A DNA stretch of 19,209 nucleotides from HyVt-337 sp964428895 (GTDB lineage: Bacteria; Planctomycetota; Phycisphaerae; SM23-33), in assembly GCA_964428895.1 (NCBI GenBank), contig CAYRZU010000063.1:1-19209 (forward strand), in the 5' to 3' direction. Shown here piece by piece: positions 1-6,613 of this stretch. The notes beneath the pieces are model-generated. The model was not told where the DNA came from, ran no database searches, and saw only the letters and a list, made by a program, of their open reading frames with translations. Position 1 is the stretch's first letter, and the number at the start of each line of letters is the position of its first letter. The position numbers and the translations under genes were made by a program.

Positions 1-1
1 A

Positions 2-391
2 AGCGGCAACCTGACTCTCATTCACATTGGTACAGGAATCGGGGGCAGGTCAGTCGAGCACCCCGTCGATGCCGACTACCTCCAGCAGGCTTTCGATCGG
101 GCCAAAGACCAGCCAATTGGGGATTTTGAGAGCCTCAAGATCGGGCAACTGCTCTCGCTCTGCGGTGTACTTCAGTCGGATCGAGGCGACGAGCCGTTTT
201 GGATTTCGGCCAGAAGCGCCGGTCAGTTGCTTGAAGTGAACCACATGCAGGCGTGGCGATGGCTGCGGTTGCTGGTTGGCGAAGGCTGCATTGAAGAAGT
301 CCAAAAGGGCGGGCAGGCCCACAATCCCCGCGCCGCAACCCGGTACCGGTACATCGGGCCGCCGGAGGAGCCGGAGATGGGCCATGAGTAA
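2..391 (+). CDS. C-terminal part of a winged-helix replication/primase-like protein (5' partial)
   Basis: An open frame enters at the left edge and runs 129 codons to TAA at 389-391; the start lies outside the window. Its last ~70 residues look like a winged-helix domain: a helix around SAGQLLEVN, then WRWLRLLVGEGCIEEV, a basic KGGQAHNPRAATRYRYIG segment and an acidic end. This layout is typical of the C-terminal DNA-binding domain of primase/helicase or replication proteins on phages, plasmids and integrative elements. Assignment to that class is inferred from pattern and from the recombinase 125 bases downstream. The opposite strand is also open here but has no recognisable protein. The stop overlaps the next small ORF by 8 bases (ATGAGTAA). 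Confidence 0.6.
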   Translation, partial: SGNLTLIHIGTGIGGRSVEHPVDADYLQQAFDRAKDQPIGDFESLKIGQLLSLCGVLQSDRGDEPFWISARSAGQLLEVNHMQAWRWLRLLVGEGCIEEVQKGGQAHNPRAATRYRYIGPPEEPEMGHE

Positions 392-512
392 CCCGTCCAT
401 GATTTGCTCTTCCCGCGCGGGGTTGTCCGAGGGGCTTCGCTGCGGGCTGCTGATGCGGCTCAAGCCGGTGGGTACGAAGTCTGGGGTAGGCACTCACGTA
501 GAATCGAGGTGA
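384..512 (+). CDS. Small hypothetical protein, 42 aa
   Basis: The ATG at 384 overlaps the stop of the preceding gene, with a GGAG motif at 373-376 upstream. The frame ends with TGA at 510-512, just before the recombinase start at 516. Its position between a replication-type gene and an integrase is where excisionase or directionality factors are often encoded. However, the sequence (MSNPSMICSS, then a basic, Gly-rich end VGTKSGVGTHVESR) shows no helix-turn-helix that I can recognise. It may be a translationally coupled peptide or chance. In-frame alternative starts extend back to 276, but those lie inside the upstream gene and are less plausible. Confidence 0.3.
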   Translation: MSNPSMICSSRAGLSEGLRCGLLMRLKPVGTKSGVGTHVESR

Positions 513-515
513 AAC

Positions 516-1763
516 ATGGCGACTGTCTACAAACGAAGTAAGGATCGGAAACAGAAGAACTCGAAATGGATCATCAGTTGGTATGACGCCGAACGGGCCA
601 AGTGGCGGGACAAGACCGGCTACGTGGACAAACGGGCGTCGATGGAAATGGGCGAACGACTAGAGCGGGGGGCCGCGCTGCGAGCGGAGGGACTCGTTGA
701 TCCCATGGACGAACACCGGCGGACGGACATCAACGTGCATCTGGCGGAGTTCGTCGCCGGACTGACGGCGGAGGGACGAAGCCCGCGCTATGTGCTGCAG
801 GTGGAGAATCGCATCCGCCGCATCATCGAGGGCACCGGGGCCAAACGGATGCACGAACTTGACCCGGTGCGGATCAACCGGTTCCTGTCTGGGCTGCGCA
901 TCAAGGAACGGCAGCTGTCCGGATACACCCGTAACGAGTATGTGGGCACGGTTAGGGCTTTCACCATGTGGGCGGTTCAAGCCCGACGAATCAAGGTGGA
1001 CCCCTTGGCCAGCCTCCGGCGAACGGAACGGAAGGCCATTCGGGTGGCGCATCCACGACGGGCGTTGACGATGGCGGAAATGGCCCGGTTGTTGGATGCG
1101 GCCCAGCGGCGGCCGCTCTTGGACCTACAGACTGTCCGAACCGGACCGAATGCAGGGATGCCCGTTGGCAACGTCAGAGATCACATTGCTCGACGGGCCG
1201 AACGGATGGGGCGAGAGAGACGGCTAGCGTACCTCATTGCTCTGTGGACCGGGCTGCGTCGGTCTGAGATACAGGCGCTGACGTGGGGCGATGTGGACCT
1301 CGACAGCCTGCCCGCACGGATACGGCTGCGGGCGGAGACGACCAAGAGCCGACGGGCCGATACGCTGGTCATCCACCCGCAACTAGCGGACGAACTGCGG
1401 GCCTGCCGGGAGCAGGGCCCAGCGGGCGATCCGGTGGTGTCGTCAGTGCCGAGCATGAAGGTGCTGAGGTCCGATCTGAAGTTGGCGGGCATCGAGTATG
1501 GGGATCAAGCCAGCGGGTACGTGGACTTCCATGCGATCCGCAAGACGCTCAGCACGATGATGGCGAGAGCGGGCATGAGTCAGCGGGTGCGGCAGGCCCA
1601 CATGAGGCACACCGACCCCAGACTGACGGACGTTACCTATATGGATGAGGCCCTGCTACCGGTGGCGGACGAGCTGCTACGGCTGCCGGGGGTCCCTGAG
1701 ACCGCTGCTGAGCAGGAAGGTGCGGCGGCCGTCCTCAGGGCCACTGGGACGACGGGGAACTAG
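516..1763 (+). CDS. Tyrosine recombinase (integrase)
   Basis: 415 residues, the usual size for phage-type integrases. It catalyses site-specific strand exchange through a 3'-phosphotyrosyl intermediate. The N-terminus (about 1-60) has an arm-binding-like basic segment with MATVYKRSKDRKQKNSKWI. Residues ~70-165 form the SAM-like core-binding domain. Residues ~185-385 are the catalytic domain, with R248 in TGLRRSEI, K277 in the beta-hairpin TTKSRR, the H339-x-x-R342 box in DFHAIRK, H365 and the nucleophile Y375 in TDVTYMD. All expected active-site residues are present, so the enzyme is probably functional. A GAGG at 506-509 lies 6 bases before the ATG and supports this start. It sits about 190 bases from the tRNA-Gly 3' end, the likely attachment site. 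Confidence 0.93.
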   Translation: MATVYKRSKDRKQKNSKWIISWYDAERAKWRDKTGYVDKRASMEMGERLERGAALRAEGLVDPMDEHRRTDINVHLAEFVAGLTAEGRSPRYVLQVENRIRRIIEGTGAKRMHELDPVRINRFLSGLRIKERQLSGYTRNEYVGTVRAFTMWAVQARRIKVDPLASLRRTERKAIRVAHPRRALTMAEMARLLDAAQRRPLLDLQTVRTGPNAGMPVGNVRDHIARRAERMGRERRLAYLIALWTGLRRSEIQALTWGDVDLDSLPARIRLRAETTKSRRADTLVIHPQLADELRACREQGPAGDPVVSSVPSMKVLRSDLKLAGIEYGDQASGYVDFHAIRKTLSTMMARAGMSQRVRQAHMRHTDPRLTDVTYMDEALLPVADELLRLPGVPETAAEQEGAAAVLRATGTTGN

Positions 1764-1920
1764 CGTCAGGAAGCTCTCAGGAAATATTCAGGAAACTCGT
1801 CCCCGAGCACGCTCTGACAAGACACGACGGGGCGTGCCGAGGGCTGGGCCCAAGACAGGGGGAGGCGGGGCAGGCGGAAACACAATCCGTTGGAATGGCA
1901 CGCATTGGCACAATAAGACA

Positions 1921-1948
1921 GGCCCCGGCAACTGATGTCACCGGGGCC
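1921..1948 (-). terminator. GC-rich hairpin downstream of tRNA-Gly
   Basis: The perfect 8-bp inverted repeat GGCCCCGG / CCGGGGCC has a 12-base loop and lies 8 bases beyond the tRNA-Gly 3' end. On the minus strand the stem is followed by TGTCTTATTGTG, only moderately U-rich. It probably ends the tRNA transcript. It may also slow read-through from the recombinase, although the plus-strand side has no U tract. Confidence 0.5.
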
Positions 1949-1955
1949 TGCGCAA

Positions 1956-2027
1956 AGCGGGCGATGAGATTTGAACTCACGACATTCACGTTGGCAACGT
2001 GACGCTCTACCACTGAGCTACGCCCGC
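1956..2027 (-). tRNA. tRNA-Gly (anticodon GCC)
   Basis: On the minus strand the cloverleaf is complete. The acceptor stem is GCGGGCG/CGCCCGC (2021-2027 with 1957-1963) and the D-arm GCTC...GAGC. The anticodon stem TCACG/CGTGA encloses the loop TTGCCAA, giving anticodon GCC. The T-arm GTGAG/CTCAT carries the loop TTCAAAT. The discriminator is U, normal for bacterial tRNA-Gly, and CCA is not encoded. The gene is intact although it is the probable target of the adjacent integrase. Confidence 0.97.
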
Positions 2028-2039
2028 AAGTGGACCGTC

Positions 2040-2067
2040 ATTATAGCTGAGGCCCTAAAACCGTCAA
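2040..2067 (-). promoter_or_regulatory. Sigma-70-type promoter of tRNA-Gly
   Basis: On the minus strand TTGACG (2062-2067) and a perfect TATAAT (2040-2045) are separated by 16 bases. The -10 ends 12 bases before the mature tRNA 5' end at 2027, so transcription would start a few bases upstream of the tRNA. Confidence 0.85.
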
Positions 2068-2149
2068 GGCCCATTCCCATGCACCTGAACCGACCGGCTG
2101 CGATGAGTTGTCCTTGCCTGACTTGGCCGGTGAGCCTACTGTGTTGACC

Positions 2150-3199
2150 ATGATTCTTGGTGACATCATTAACGAGTCGTTCTTCCAAGGGTTGTCCGAC
2201 TTCCCGCTATGGATGCTGCTGTTTGGGGGTATGGCGCTGCTGTTGGTGGGGGCCGACCGGGCCGTCAACGCCGCGGTGCGGCTGGCCAAGACAATGGGCA
2301 TCTCCACGGTCATCATCGGGGCCACGGTGGTCTCGCTGGGGACGACCTCGCCGGAGGCGTGCGTGTCGGTGATGGCTGCCTGGCGAGGTCAGCCCGGGCT
2401 GGCGCTGGGCAACGGGATCGGCTCGGTGATTTGCGATACGGCCATGATCTTCGGCCTATGTTGCCTGATTACGCGCCTGCCGCTGGACCGGTTCGTGCTG
2501 CGGCGCCATGGGCGGCTTCAGTTTGGGTCCGGCGTGCTGCTGTGTGGGATTGTGACGGCGTTGGCGTTGGCGGCCGGTGGCATCGGCAACGTGGAAATCC
2601 CGCGATGGATCGGCATCTGTCTGCTGAGCTTGCTGGTGGCCTACATGTATGTCTCGTTCCGCTGGGCCAAGCAGCATCCGGAGATGATTCCCGCCGAGGC
2701 CACCCGTGCCAAGAACCAGGCTTCGCCGGCGGTGATCGTTGGTCTGCTGGGCCTGCTGGCGGTGGGATTGGGGCTGGTGATCTTTGGCTCGGATATCCTG
2801 ATCGGCTCGGTGGAGACGCTCTGCCGCCGGTACGGCGTGCCCGACCACATCCTGGCGGTCACGGTAGTGGCGTTCGGCACGAGTCTTCCGGAGCTGGCCA
2901 CCGCCATCGCGGCCATCGTCAAAGGCCATCCGGGCCTGCTGGTGGGCAATATCGTTGGGGCCGACATCCTGAATATTCTGTTCGTGATCGGCGCCTCGGC
3001 CGTTGCGGCCCCGCTAAGAGTGCCCGAACTGTTCTTCTATCTGCACCTGCCGGTCATGATGCTGGCGCTGCTGCTATTGCGGACGTATATTGTCATCAGC
3101 CGCGACCGCTTCAGCCGGTGGCAGGGCGTGCCGCTGCTGGTGGTCTACGTGGGATACATCATCGTGCTGGCGACGGTCGCCCGAGGCGCCGTTGGCTAG
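2150..3199 (+). CDS. CaCA-family Na+/Ca2+ (cation) antiporter, YrbG-like
   Basis: From the ATG at 2150 it is 349 residues, typical of bacterial YrbG-type exchangers. It would extrude Ca2+ (or a similar cation) across the inner membrane in exchange for Na+. The two signature alpha-repeats are clear: GATVVSLGTTSPEA (GTTSPE at residues 64-69) with GNGIGSVICDTAMIFG after it, and VVAFGTSLPELAT (GTSLPE at 243-248) with VGNIVGADILNILFVIG. About ten hydrophobic segments flank them, with a basic cytosolic linker (RWAKQHPEMIPAEATRAKNQ) in the middle. Start choice is uncertain. There is no good Shine-Dalgarno for 2150, while the in-frame GTG at 2141 has GGTGAG 6 bases upstream and TTG at 2108 is also open. 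A TACTGT hexamer ending 6 bases before ATG 2150 would suit a leaderless start. Confidence 0.9.
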   Translation: MILGDIINESFFQGLSDFPLWMLLFGGMALLLVGADRAVNAAVRLAKTMGISTVIIGATVVSLGTTSPEACVSVMAAWRGQPGLALGNGIGSVICDTAMIFGLCCLITRLPLDRFVLRRHGRLQFGSGVLLCGIVTALALAAGGIGNVEIPRWIGICLLSLLVAYMYVSFRWAKQHPEMIPAEATRAKNQASPAVIVGLLGLLAVGLGLVIFGSDILIGSVETLCRRYGVPDHILAVTVVAFGTSLPELATAIAAIVKGHPGLLVGNIVGADILNILFVIGASAVAAPLRVPELFFYLHLPVMMLALLLLRTYIVISRDRFSRWQGVPLLVVYVGYIIVLATVARGAVG

Positions 3200-3214
3200 C
3201 TGTTGGAGATTGGA

Positions 3215-4360
3215 ATGCGACGTTCTGATTACGTAACGATTGGCGTGATGGCCGTGGCGGCCCTGCTGACGGGCTGCAAGCGGGAGGAGCCGGCGCCGTT
3301 CCCGGCGGCCAGGTCCATTGCTCTGCCGCAGGCGGGGATGACGCTGACCTTGCCGGCAGGCTTCATTCGTCAGTCGCTGGGGGAGGAGTTTCAACTGCTG
3401 CGGGCGGCCCGGTTCGCCGATGACGTGCCGGTGCAGGGGCTGACGGTGTTGGCCTTTCCGGTGATGGCCGGCACGACGGCCGATCAGTTCGCCGAGGAGA
3501 TGCTGGCCGACATGCAGCAGCAGTTGGCGTTTCGCGGCATCGAGGAACTTGGCGGCGGGCCCGCTGAACTGGCGGGGTCGCTCGGACACCGGCGCGTGGT
3601 CGACTACGTCCATCGGGGCCAATCCGCCACGGCCGCCTGGGTGATTGCGGTTCGACCGATGACGGAGGATCTGTCGATCTGCTACGTGCTGTGGGTCGAG
3701 AGCCCGACGGACCGGTCGGAGGAAGTTGAGCCTACGCTGGAGGAGGTCGTGGCGAGCGTCACGCTTGGCGAGGTGACCTCCGCGGCGGAGGGGGGCATCA
3801 CGGCCGTCTATGAGCGGCACGTGCTGGCCGATGCGGGCTGCGCGATTCGCCGGCCGGCACGGTGGTTTGCGGTGGCGTCGGTGGATCGTGTGGAGATGGG
3901 GCAGATCGACTTCACGCGCGGTGGCGTGGTTTCACCGGTGGCGCGGCTGCAGGCGGAGGAGACCACCGAGACCGAATCGATGTCGTGCAGCCAGAAGTCG
4001 TTGGTCCTGGCGCGGCAGATGGCCCACCAGATCGGCGACAACGTGGAGGTCGTCCACCAAGGCCCGGCGGACCTGGGCGACTATGACAGCTTTGAGTTTG
4101 TGCTGGTGTGCACGCCGCTGTCGCAGCCGACGACGGATGAAGCAGCAACGGCCCCGGCCGAAGACGTGCTGCCCACGCCGGTGTGCATTGCCCAGCGGGC
4201 CCTGTGCTTGCCGCCGGATGAATCCGGCGTGTCCCGATCCTACTACCTGACGCTGATCTGCGAGACCGACAGCGTCGAGGCGGTCCGAGCCATGATGGAG
4301 AAGCTGGCCGGCGGGTTCGAGTTACTGGATGAGCCCGCTGCCGAAAGCCCGTCGGAATAG
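3215..4360 (+). CDS. Lipoprotein with two similar halves, unknown function
   Basis: 381 residues from the ATG at 3215, which has GGAG at 3205-3208 six bases upstream; the in-frame TTG at 3203 is less likely. The N-terminus MRRSDYVTIGVMAVAALLTGC is a lipoprotein signal peptide with lipobox LLTG-C21, so the protein is probably membrane-anchored on the periplasmic side. Residues ~30-190 and ~200-372 look alike. Each begins with a short hydrophobic strand and a P-x-x-F/W motif (LTLPAGFI; IRRPARWF), passes through an alternating beta pattern, and ends with a Tyr-containing strand and a helix (CYVLWVES...EEVVASVTL; YYLTLICE...MEKLAGGFELL). This recalls PsbP/Mog1-like folds, but that is inference. 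It begins 15 bases after the antiporter stop and is probably co-transcribed with it. Confidence 0.75.
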   Translation: MRRSDYVTIGVMAVAALLTGCKREEPAPFPAARSIALPQAGMTLTLPAGFIRQSLGEEFQLLRAARFADDVPVQGLTVLAFPVMAGTTADQFAEEMLADMQQQLAFRGIEELGGGPAELAGSLGHRRVVDYVHRGQSATAAWVIAVRPMTEDLSICYVLWVESPTDRSEEVEPTLEEVVASVTLGEVTSAAEGGITAVYERHVLADAGCAIRRPARWFAVASVDRVEMGQIDFTRGGVVSPVARLQAEETTETESMSCSQKSLVLARQMAHQIGDNVEVVHQGPADLGDYDSFEFVLVCTPLSQPTTDEAATAPAEDVLPTPVCIAQRALCLPPDESGVSRSYYLTLICETDSVEAVRAMMEKLAGGFELLDEPAAESPSE

Positions 4361-4397
4361 CCTTGCGCGATGGCACCCATGCTAATAGACTTCGACC

Positions 4398-5216
4398 ATG
4401 ATTGACCACGACTCCATTGTTGCCGGCGACTGCATCGAGCTGATGAACTCAGGGAAGGTGCCCCAGGCCGACCTGATCTTCGCCGACCCGCCGTTCAACA
4501 TTGGCTACAAGTACGACGTCTACGAAGACCGCAAGGCCTACGACGAGTACTACGATTGGACCCGCCGTTGGATGGCGGCCTGTCAGGGCTGCCTGGCCGA
4601 GACCGGGAGCTTCTGGGTCGCCATCGGTGATGAATACGCCGCCGAGGTCCGCGTGATCGGCCGGCAGTTGGGCCTGCACCTGCGGAACTGGGTGATTTGG
4701 CATTACACCTTCGGCCAGGCTACCCAAACCAAGTTCGCCCGCTCGCACACGCACCTGTTCTACTTCACCAGGCACCCGCGGCGGTTCACCTTCAACGATG
4801 AGACTGTTCGCGTTCCTTCGGCCCGCCAGACCACCTACGCCGACAAGCGCGCCAACCCCAAAGGCAAGCTGCCCGACGACGTCTGGAGTTTCTCCCGGGT
4901 GTGCGGCACGTTTCATGAGCGGGTGAAGTGGCATCCGTGTCAGATGCCGGAAAAGGTGCTTGAGCGGATCGTGAAAGTCTCCAGCAACGCCGGCGACCTA
5001 GTGGTCGACCCCTTCAGCGGCAGCGGCACCACGTGCGTGGCTGCGGCCCAACTGGGAAGGCGGTTCATCGGTATCGACGTCTCAGCCGACTACGTCCGCG
5101 AGTCCACCCAACGCCTGGCCGACACCCTCGCGGGCAAACGCCGCGGCACAGAGATCACCGAAAACCCAGAGGCCAAACGCTCCGAGCGGGGCAAGCGAAC
5201 AGTCGCGAAGCCCTGA
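4398..5216 (+). CDS. Solitary site-specific DNA methyltransferase (beta class, probably N6-adenine)
   Basis: 272 residues. Catalytic motif IV DPPF (30-33, within LIFADPPFNIGY) comes first. The AdoMet-binding motif I DPFSGSGTT (204-212, followed by CVAAAQLGRRFIGIDV) is near the C-terminus. A target-recognition region lies between them. This order defines beta-class amino-methyltransferases such as HinfI- and CcrM-type enzymes, and DPPF favours adenine over cytosine. The C-terminus is a basic tail (RSERGKRTVAKP). No restriction endonuclease or specificity subunit is adjacent, so it looks like an orphan enzyme with a regulatory or protective role. The target sequence cannot be read from this. 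There is no Shine-Dalgarno; a TTGCGC-17-TAGACT pair places the -10 six bases before ATG, compatible with a leaderless mRNA. Confidence 0.9.
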   Translation: MIDHDSIVAGDCIELMNSGKVPQADLIFADPPFNIGYKYDVYEDRKAYDEYYDWTRRWMAACQGCLAETGSFWVAIGDEYAAEVRVIGRQLGLHLRNWVIWHYTFGQATQTKFARSHTHLFYFTRHPRRFTFNDETVRVPSARQTTYADKRANPKGKLPDDVWSFSRVCGTFHERVKWHPCQMPEKVLERIVKVSSNAGDLVVDPFSGSGTTCVAAAQLGRRFIGIDVSADYVRESTQRLADTLAGKRRGTEITENPEAKRSERGKRTVAKP

Positions 5217-5247
5217 GGCGAAGCGGGGGCTACATTCGCGCAAGAGA

Positions 5248-5271
5248 AACGCGGGCCGGTGGGCCCGCGTT
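5248..5271 (-). terminator. Terminator hairpin at the end of the tig-clpP-clpP-lipoprotein operon
   Basis: The perfect 10-bp stem AACGCGGGCC / GGCCCGCGTT has a GGTG tetraloop and sits between two convergent genes (methyltransferase ending 5216, lipoprotein ending 5300). On the minus strand the stem is followed by TCTCTTG after its own terminal TT, a short U-rich tail that suits intrinsic termination of the minus-strand operon. The plus-strand side (GGGGGATAC) has no U tract but may still block the methyltransferase transcript. Confidence 0.75.
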
Positions 5272-5299
5272 GGGGGATACTCAGATGGTTTGTCGTTAC

Positions 5300-5968
5300 C
5301 TAGGAATCGCTCTTGTCGTCTGCTGCGGGGGTCAGTTCTTCGGCGCTTTCATCGCCACCGATCAGACGGACCTTGCCGATGCCCTGGGTGGTAAGCGTCT
5401 TGCCCGTCAGGTAGTCGACGAAGGTCACCCGCATGGTGACCTCCGGGTGTTTGGGCAGGCCCTTCTGCCAGGGGATTTCGAGGCTGTACTGGTAGCTCAT
5501 GAACCCGCTGGACCAGGTCTTGGCGAGCTGGTCGACATCCCACTCCTGCTCCAGCAGCAGCGTGTCGTCCGGGTCGGCGGCCAGGTCGTAGACCTGCACC
5601 TTGGCCGAGCCGGCGGCGCGAATGGGGACGCCGTCCTTGTCGAACATCTTGAGGTAGATCTTCACCCCGTCGTCGGGGCCCTTGCCGTCGATGTCGACGC
5701 CGCCCGACCACTTGCCCAGGCCGATCCGGTCGACGGTGACAATGGTGTCGAGGTGCTTCTCGCCCAGGCCCGAAAGCGTCTGGACTTGAGCGTCCCGTTC
5801 GGCGAGGGATTCCGCCAGCAACCGGTTGGTGTCCTCCAGCTCATGGACGCGGTCCTGAGCTTTCCGGAGTTCGGTGCGGGCGACTTCCAGTTCACTGGGC
5901 TCGCAGCCGGTCAACGCACCGGCCACAATAACCCCCACGAGTACGGCCGAGAGGCGTTGAGGTGTCAT
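5300..5968 (-). CDS. Coiled-coil lipoprotein, unknown function
   Basis: 222 residues. MTPQRLSAVLVGVIVAGALTGC is a lipoprotein signal with lipobox ALTG-C22. Residues ~25-68 form a heptad-rich helix (LEVARTELRKAQDRVHELED, NRLLAESLAERDAQVQTL) predicted as a coiled coil. Residues ~75-205 form a beta-rich domain with YLKMFDKDGVPIRAAGSAKV and a TYW-like core, resembling an extracellular Ig-like or C2-like sandwich. The last 15 residues are acidic and low-complexity. The AAGGA motif inside the end of clpP, 8-9 bases before the ATG, fixes the start. It lies 2 bases after the clpP stop, so it is co-translated with the protease subunits. No ClpX or other unfoldase is encoded here. A periplasmic lipoprotein in this operon is unexpected and I cannot assign a role. 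Confidence 0.8.
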   Translation of the reverse strand: MTPQRLSAVLVGVIVAGALTGCEPSELEVARTELRKAQDRVHELEDTNRLLAESLAERDAQVQTLSGLGEKHLDTIVTVDRIGLGKWSGGVDIDGKGPDDGVKIYLKMFDKDGVPIRAAGSAKVQVYDLAADPDDTLLLEQEWDVDQLAKTWSSGFMSYQYSLEIPWQKGLPKHPEVTMRVTFVDYLTGKTLTTQGIGKVRLIGGDESAEELTPAADDKSDS

Positions 5969-5970
5969 GG

Positions 5971-6600
5971 CTAAGCGTCCTTCGATTCGCCCGGGGTCTC
6001 GGGCATGCGCTCCAGTATGCTGTCGACACAGCCATAGTCAATGGCTTCGTGAGCTTCCAACCACTTGTTGCGGTCACAGTCGCGCTCGATGGTATCGACA
6101 TCCTTGCCCGTGCACTGGCCCAGGATCGCATACAGCCGTTCCCGGAGGCGGAGGATTTCGCGAGCTTCGATGTCCAGATCCGTCGCCGGTCCGGTCAGCA
6201 CGCCCGAGATCAGGGGCTGATGGATCAGCACGCGGCTGTTGGGCAGGACGAATCGCTTGCCCTTGGTACCACCGGCCAGCAGCACCGCGCCCATCGAGGC
6301 GGCCATGCCCACGCAGTAGGTGGCGATGTCGGGCCGGATGAACTGCATGGTGTCGAAGATCGCCAGCCCGGCCGAAACGGACCCGCCCGGCGAATTGACA
6401 TAGAGACTGACGTCGGCGTGGGGGTCCTCGTTGCTGAGGAACAGCAACTGAGCGACGATCAGATTCGCCATGGTGTCGTCGATCTGGCCGGTGATGAAGA
6501 CGATTCGGTCTTTCAGCAGGCGGCTATAGATGTCATAGCTGCGTTCGCCACGCCCGCTCTGCTCGACGACGATCGGTACCAAGTGTTGACCTGTAGGCAT
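5971..6600 (-). CDS. clpP: ClpP-family protease subunit with Asp-to-Asn change in the catalytic triad
   Basis: 209 residues, close to the usual ClpP length, and similar to Escherichia coli ClpP along its length: LVPIVVEQSGRGERSYDIYS, VNSPGGSVSAGL, GMAASMGAVLLAGG, LIHQPL. It forms the barrel that degrades substrates fed by ClpX/ClpA/ClpC-type unfoldases in the cytosol. The nucleophile S102 and general base H127 are present. The position of the triad Asp (ERDTERD in E. coli) reads IERDCDRNK, so N178 replaces it (codon AAC, plus-strand 6067-6069). An Asn here is known in Listeria ClpP1, which works with a second ClpP. GGAGG lies 7 bases upstream of the ATG, and the upstream clpP ends 13 bases before. 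Confidence 0.93.
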   Translation of the reverse strand: MPTGQHLVPIVVEQSGRGERSYDIYSRLLKDRIVFITGQIDDTMANLIVAQLLFLSNEDPHADVSLYVNSPGGSVSAGLAIFDTMQFIRPDIATYCVGMAASMGAVLLAGGTKGKRFVLPNSRVLIHQPLISGVLTGPATDLDIEAREILRLRERLYAILGQCTGKDVDTIERDCDRNKWLEAHEAIDYGCVDSILERMPETPGESKDA

Positions 6601-6613
6601 GCGAAGTCCTCCG

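Larger units (their letters stand above)
1..1990. mobile_element. One end of an integrative element at tRNA-Gly
   Basis: Three plus-strand genes (a replication/primase-like C-terminal piece, a small unknown ORF and a tyrosine recombinase) are tightly packed and read toward the 3' end of a minus-strand tRNA-Gly gene. The recombinase stops at 1763 and the tRNA 3' end is at 1956. An integrase next to a tRNA 3' end is the usual arrangement for elements that recombine into tRNA genes, so the attachment core probably lies in the 3' half of the tRNA (roughly 1956-1990). The other end is outside the window, so no direct repeat could be matched, and the right boundary given is approximate. Confidence 0.5.

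Noticed and set aside
50..493. Minus-strand 147-codon frame at the left edge
   Set aside because: The plus strand here encodes a winged-helix C-terminus that continues from outside the window, and the minus frame shows no known motif.
2209..3228. 339-codon second frame across the antiporter gene
   Set aside because: It is the alternate frame of a GC-rich membrane protein. The antiporter frame has both alpha-repeats and regular hydrophobic segments.
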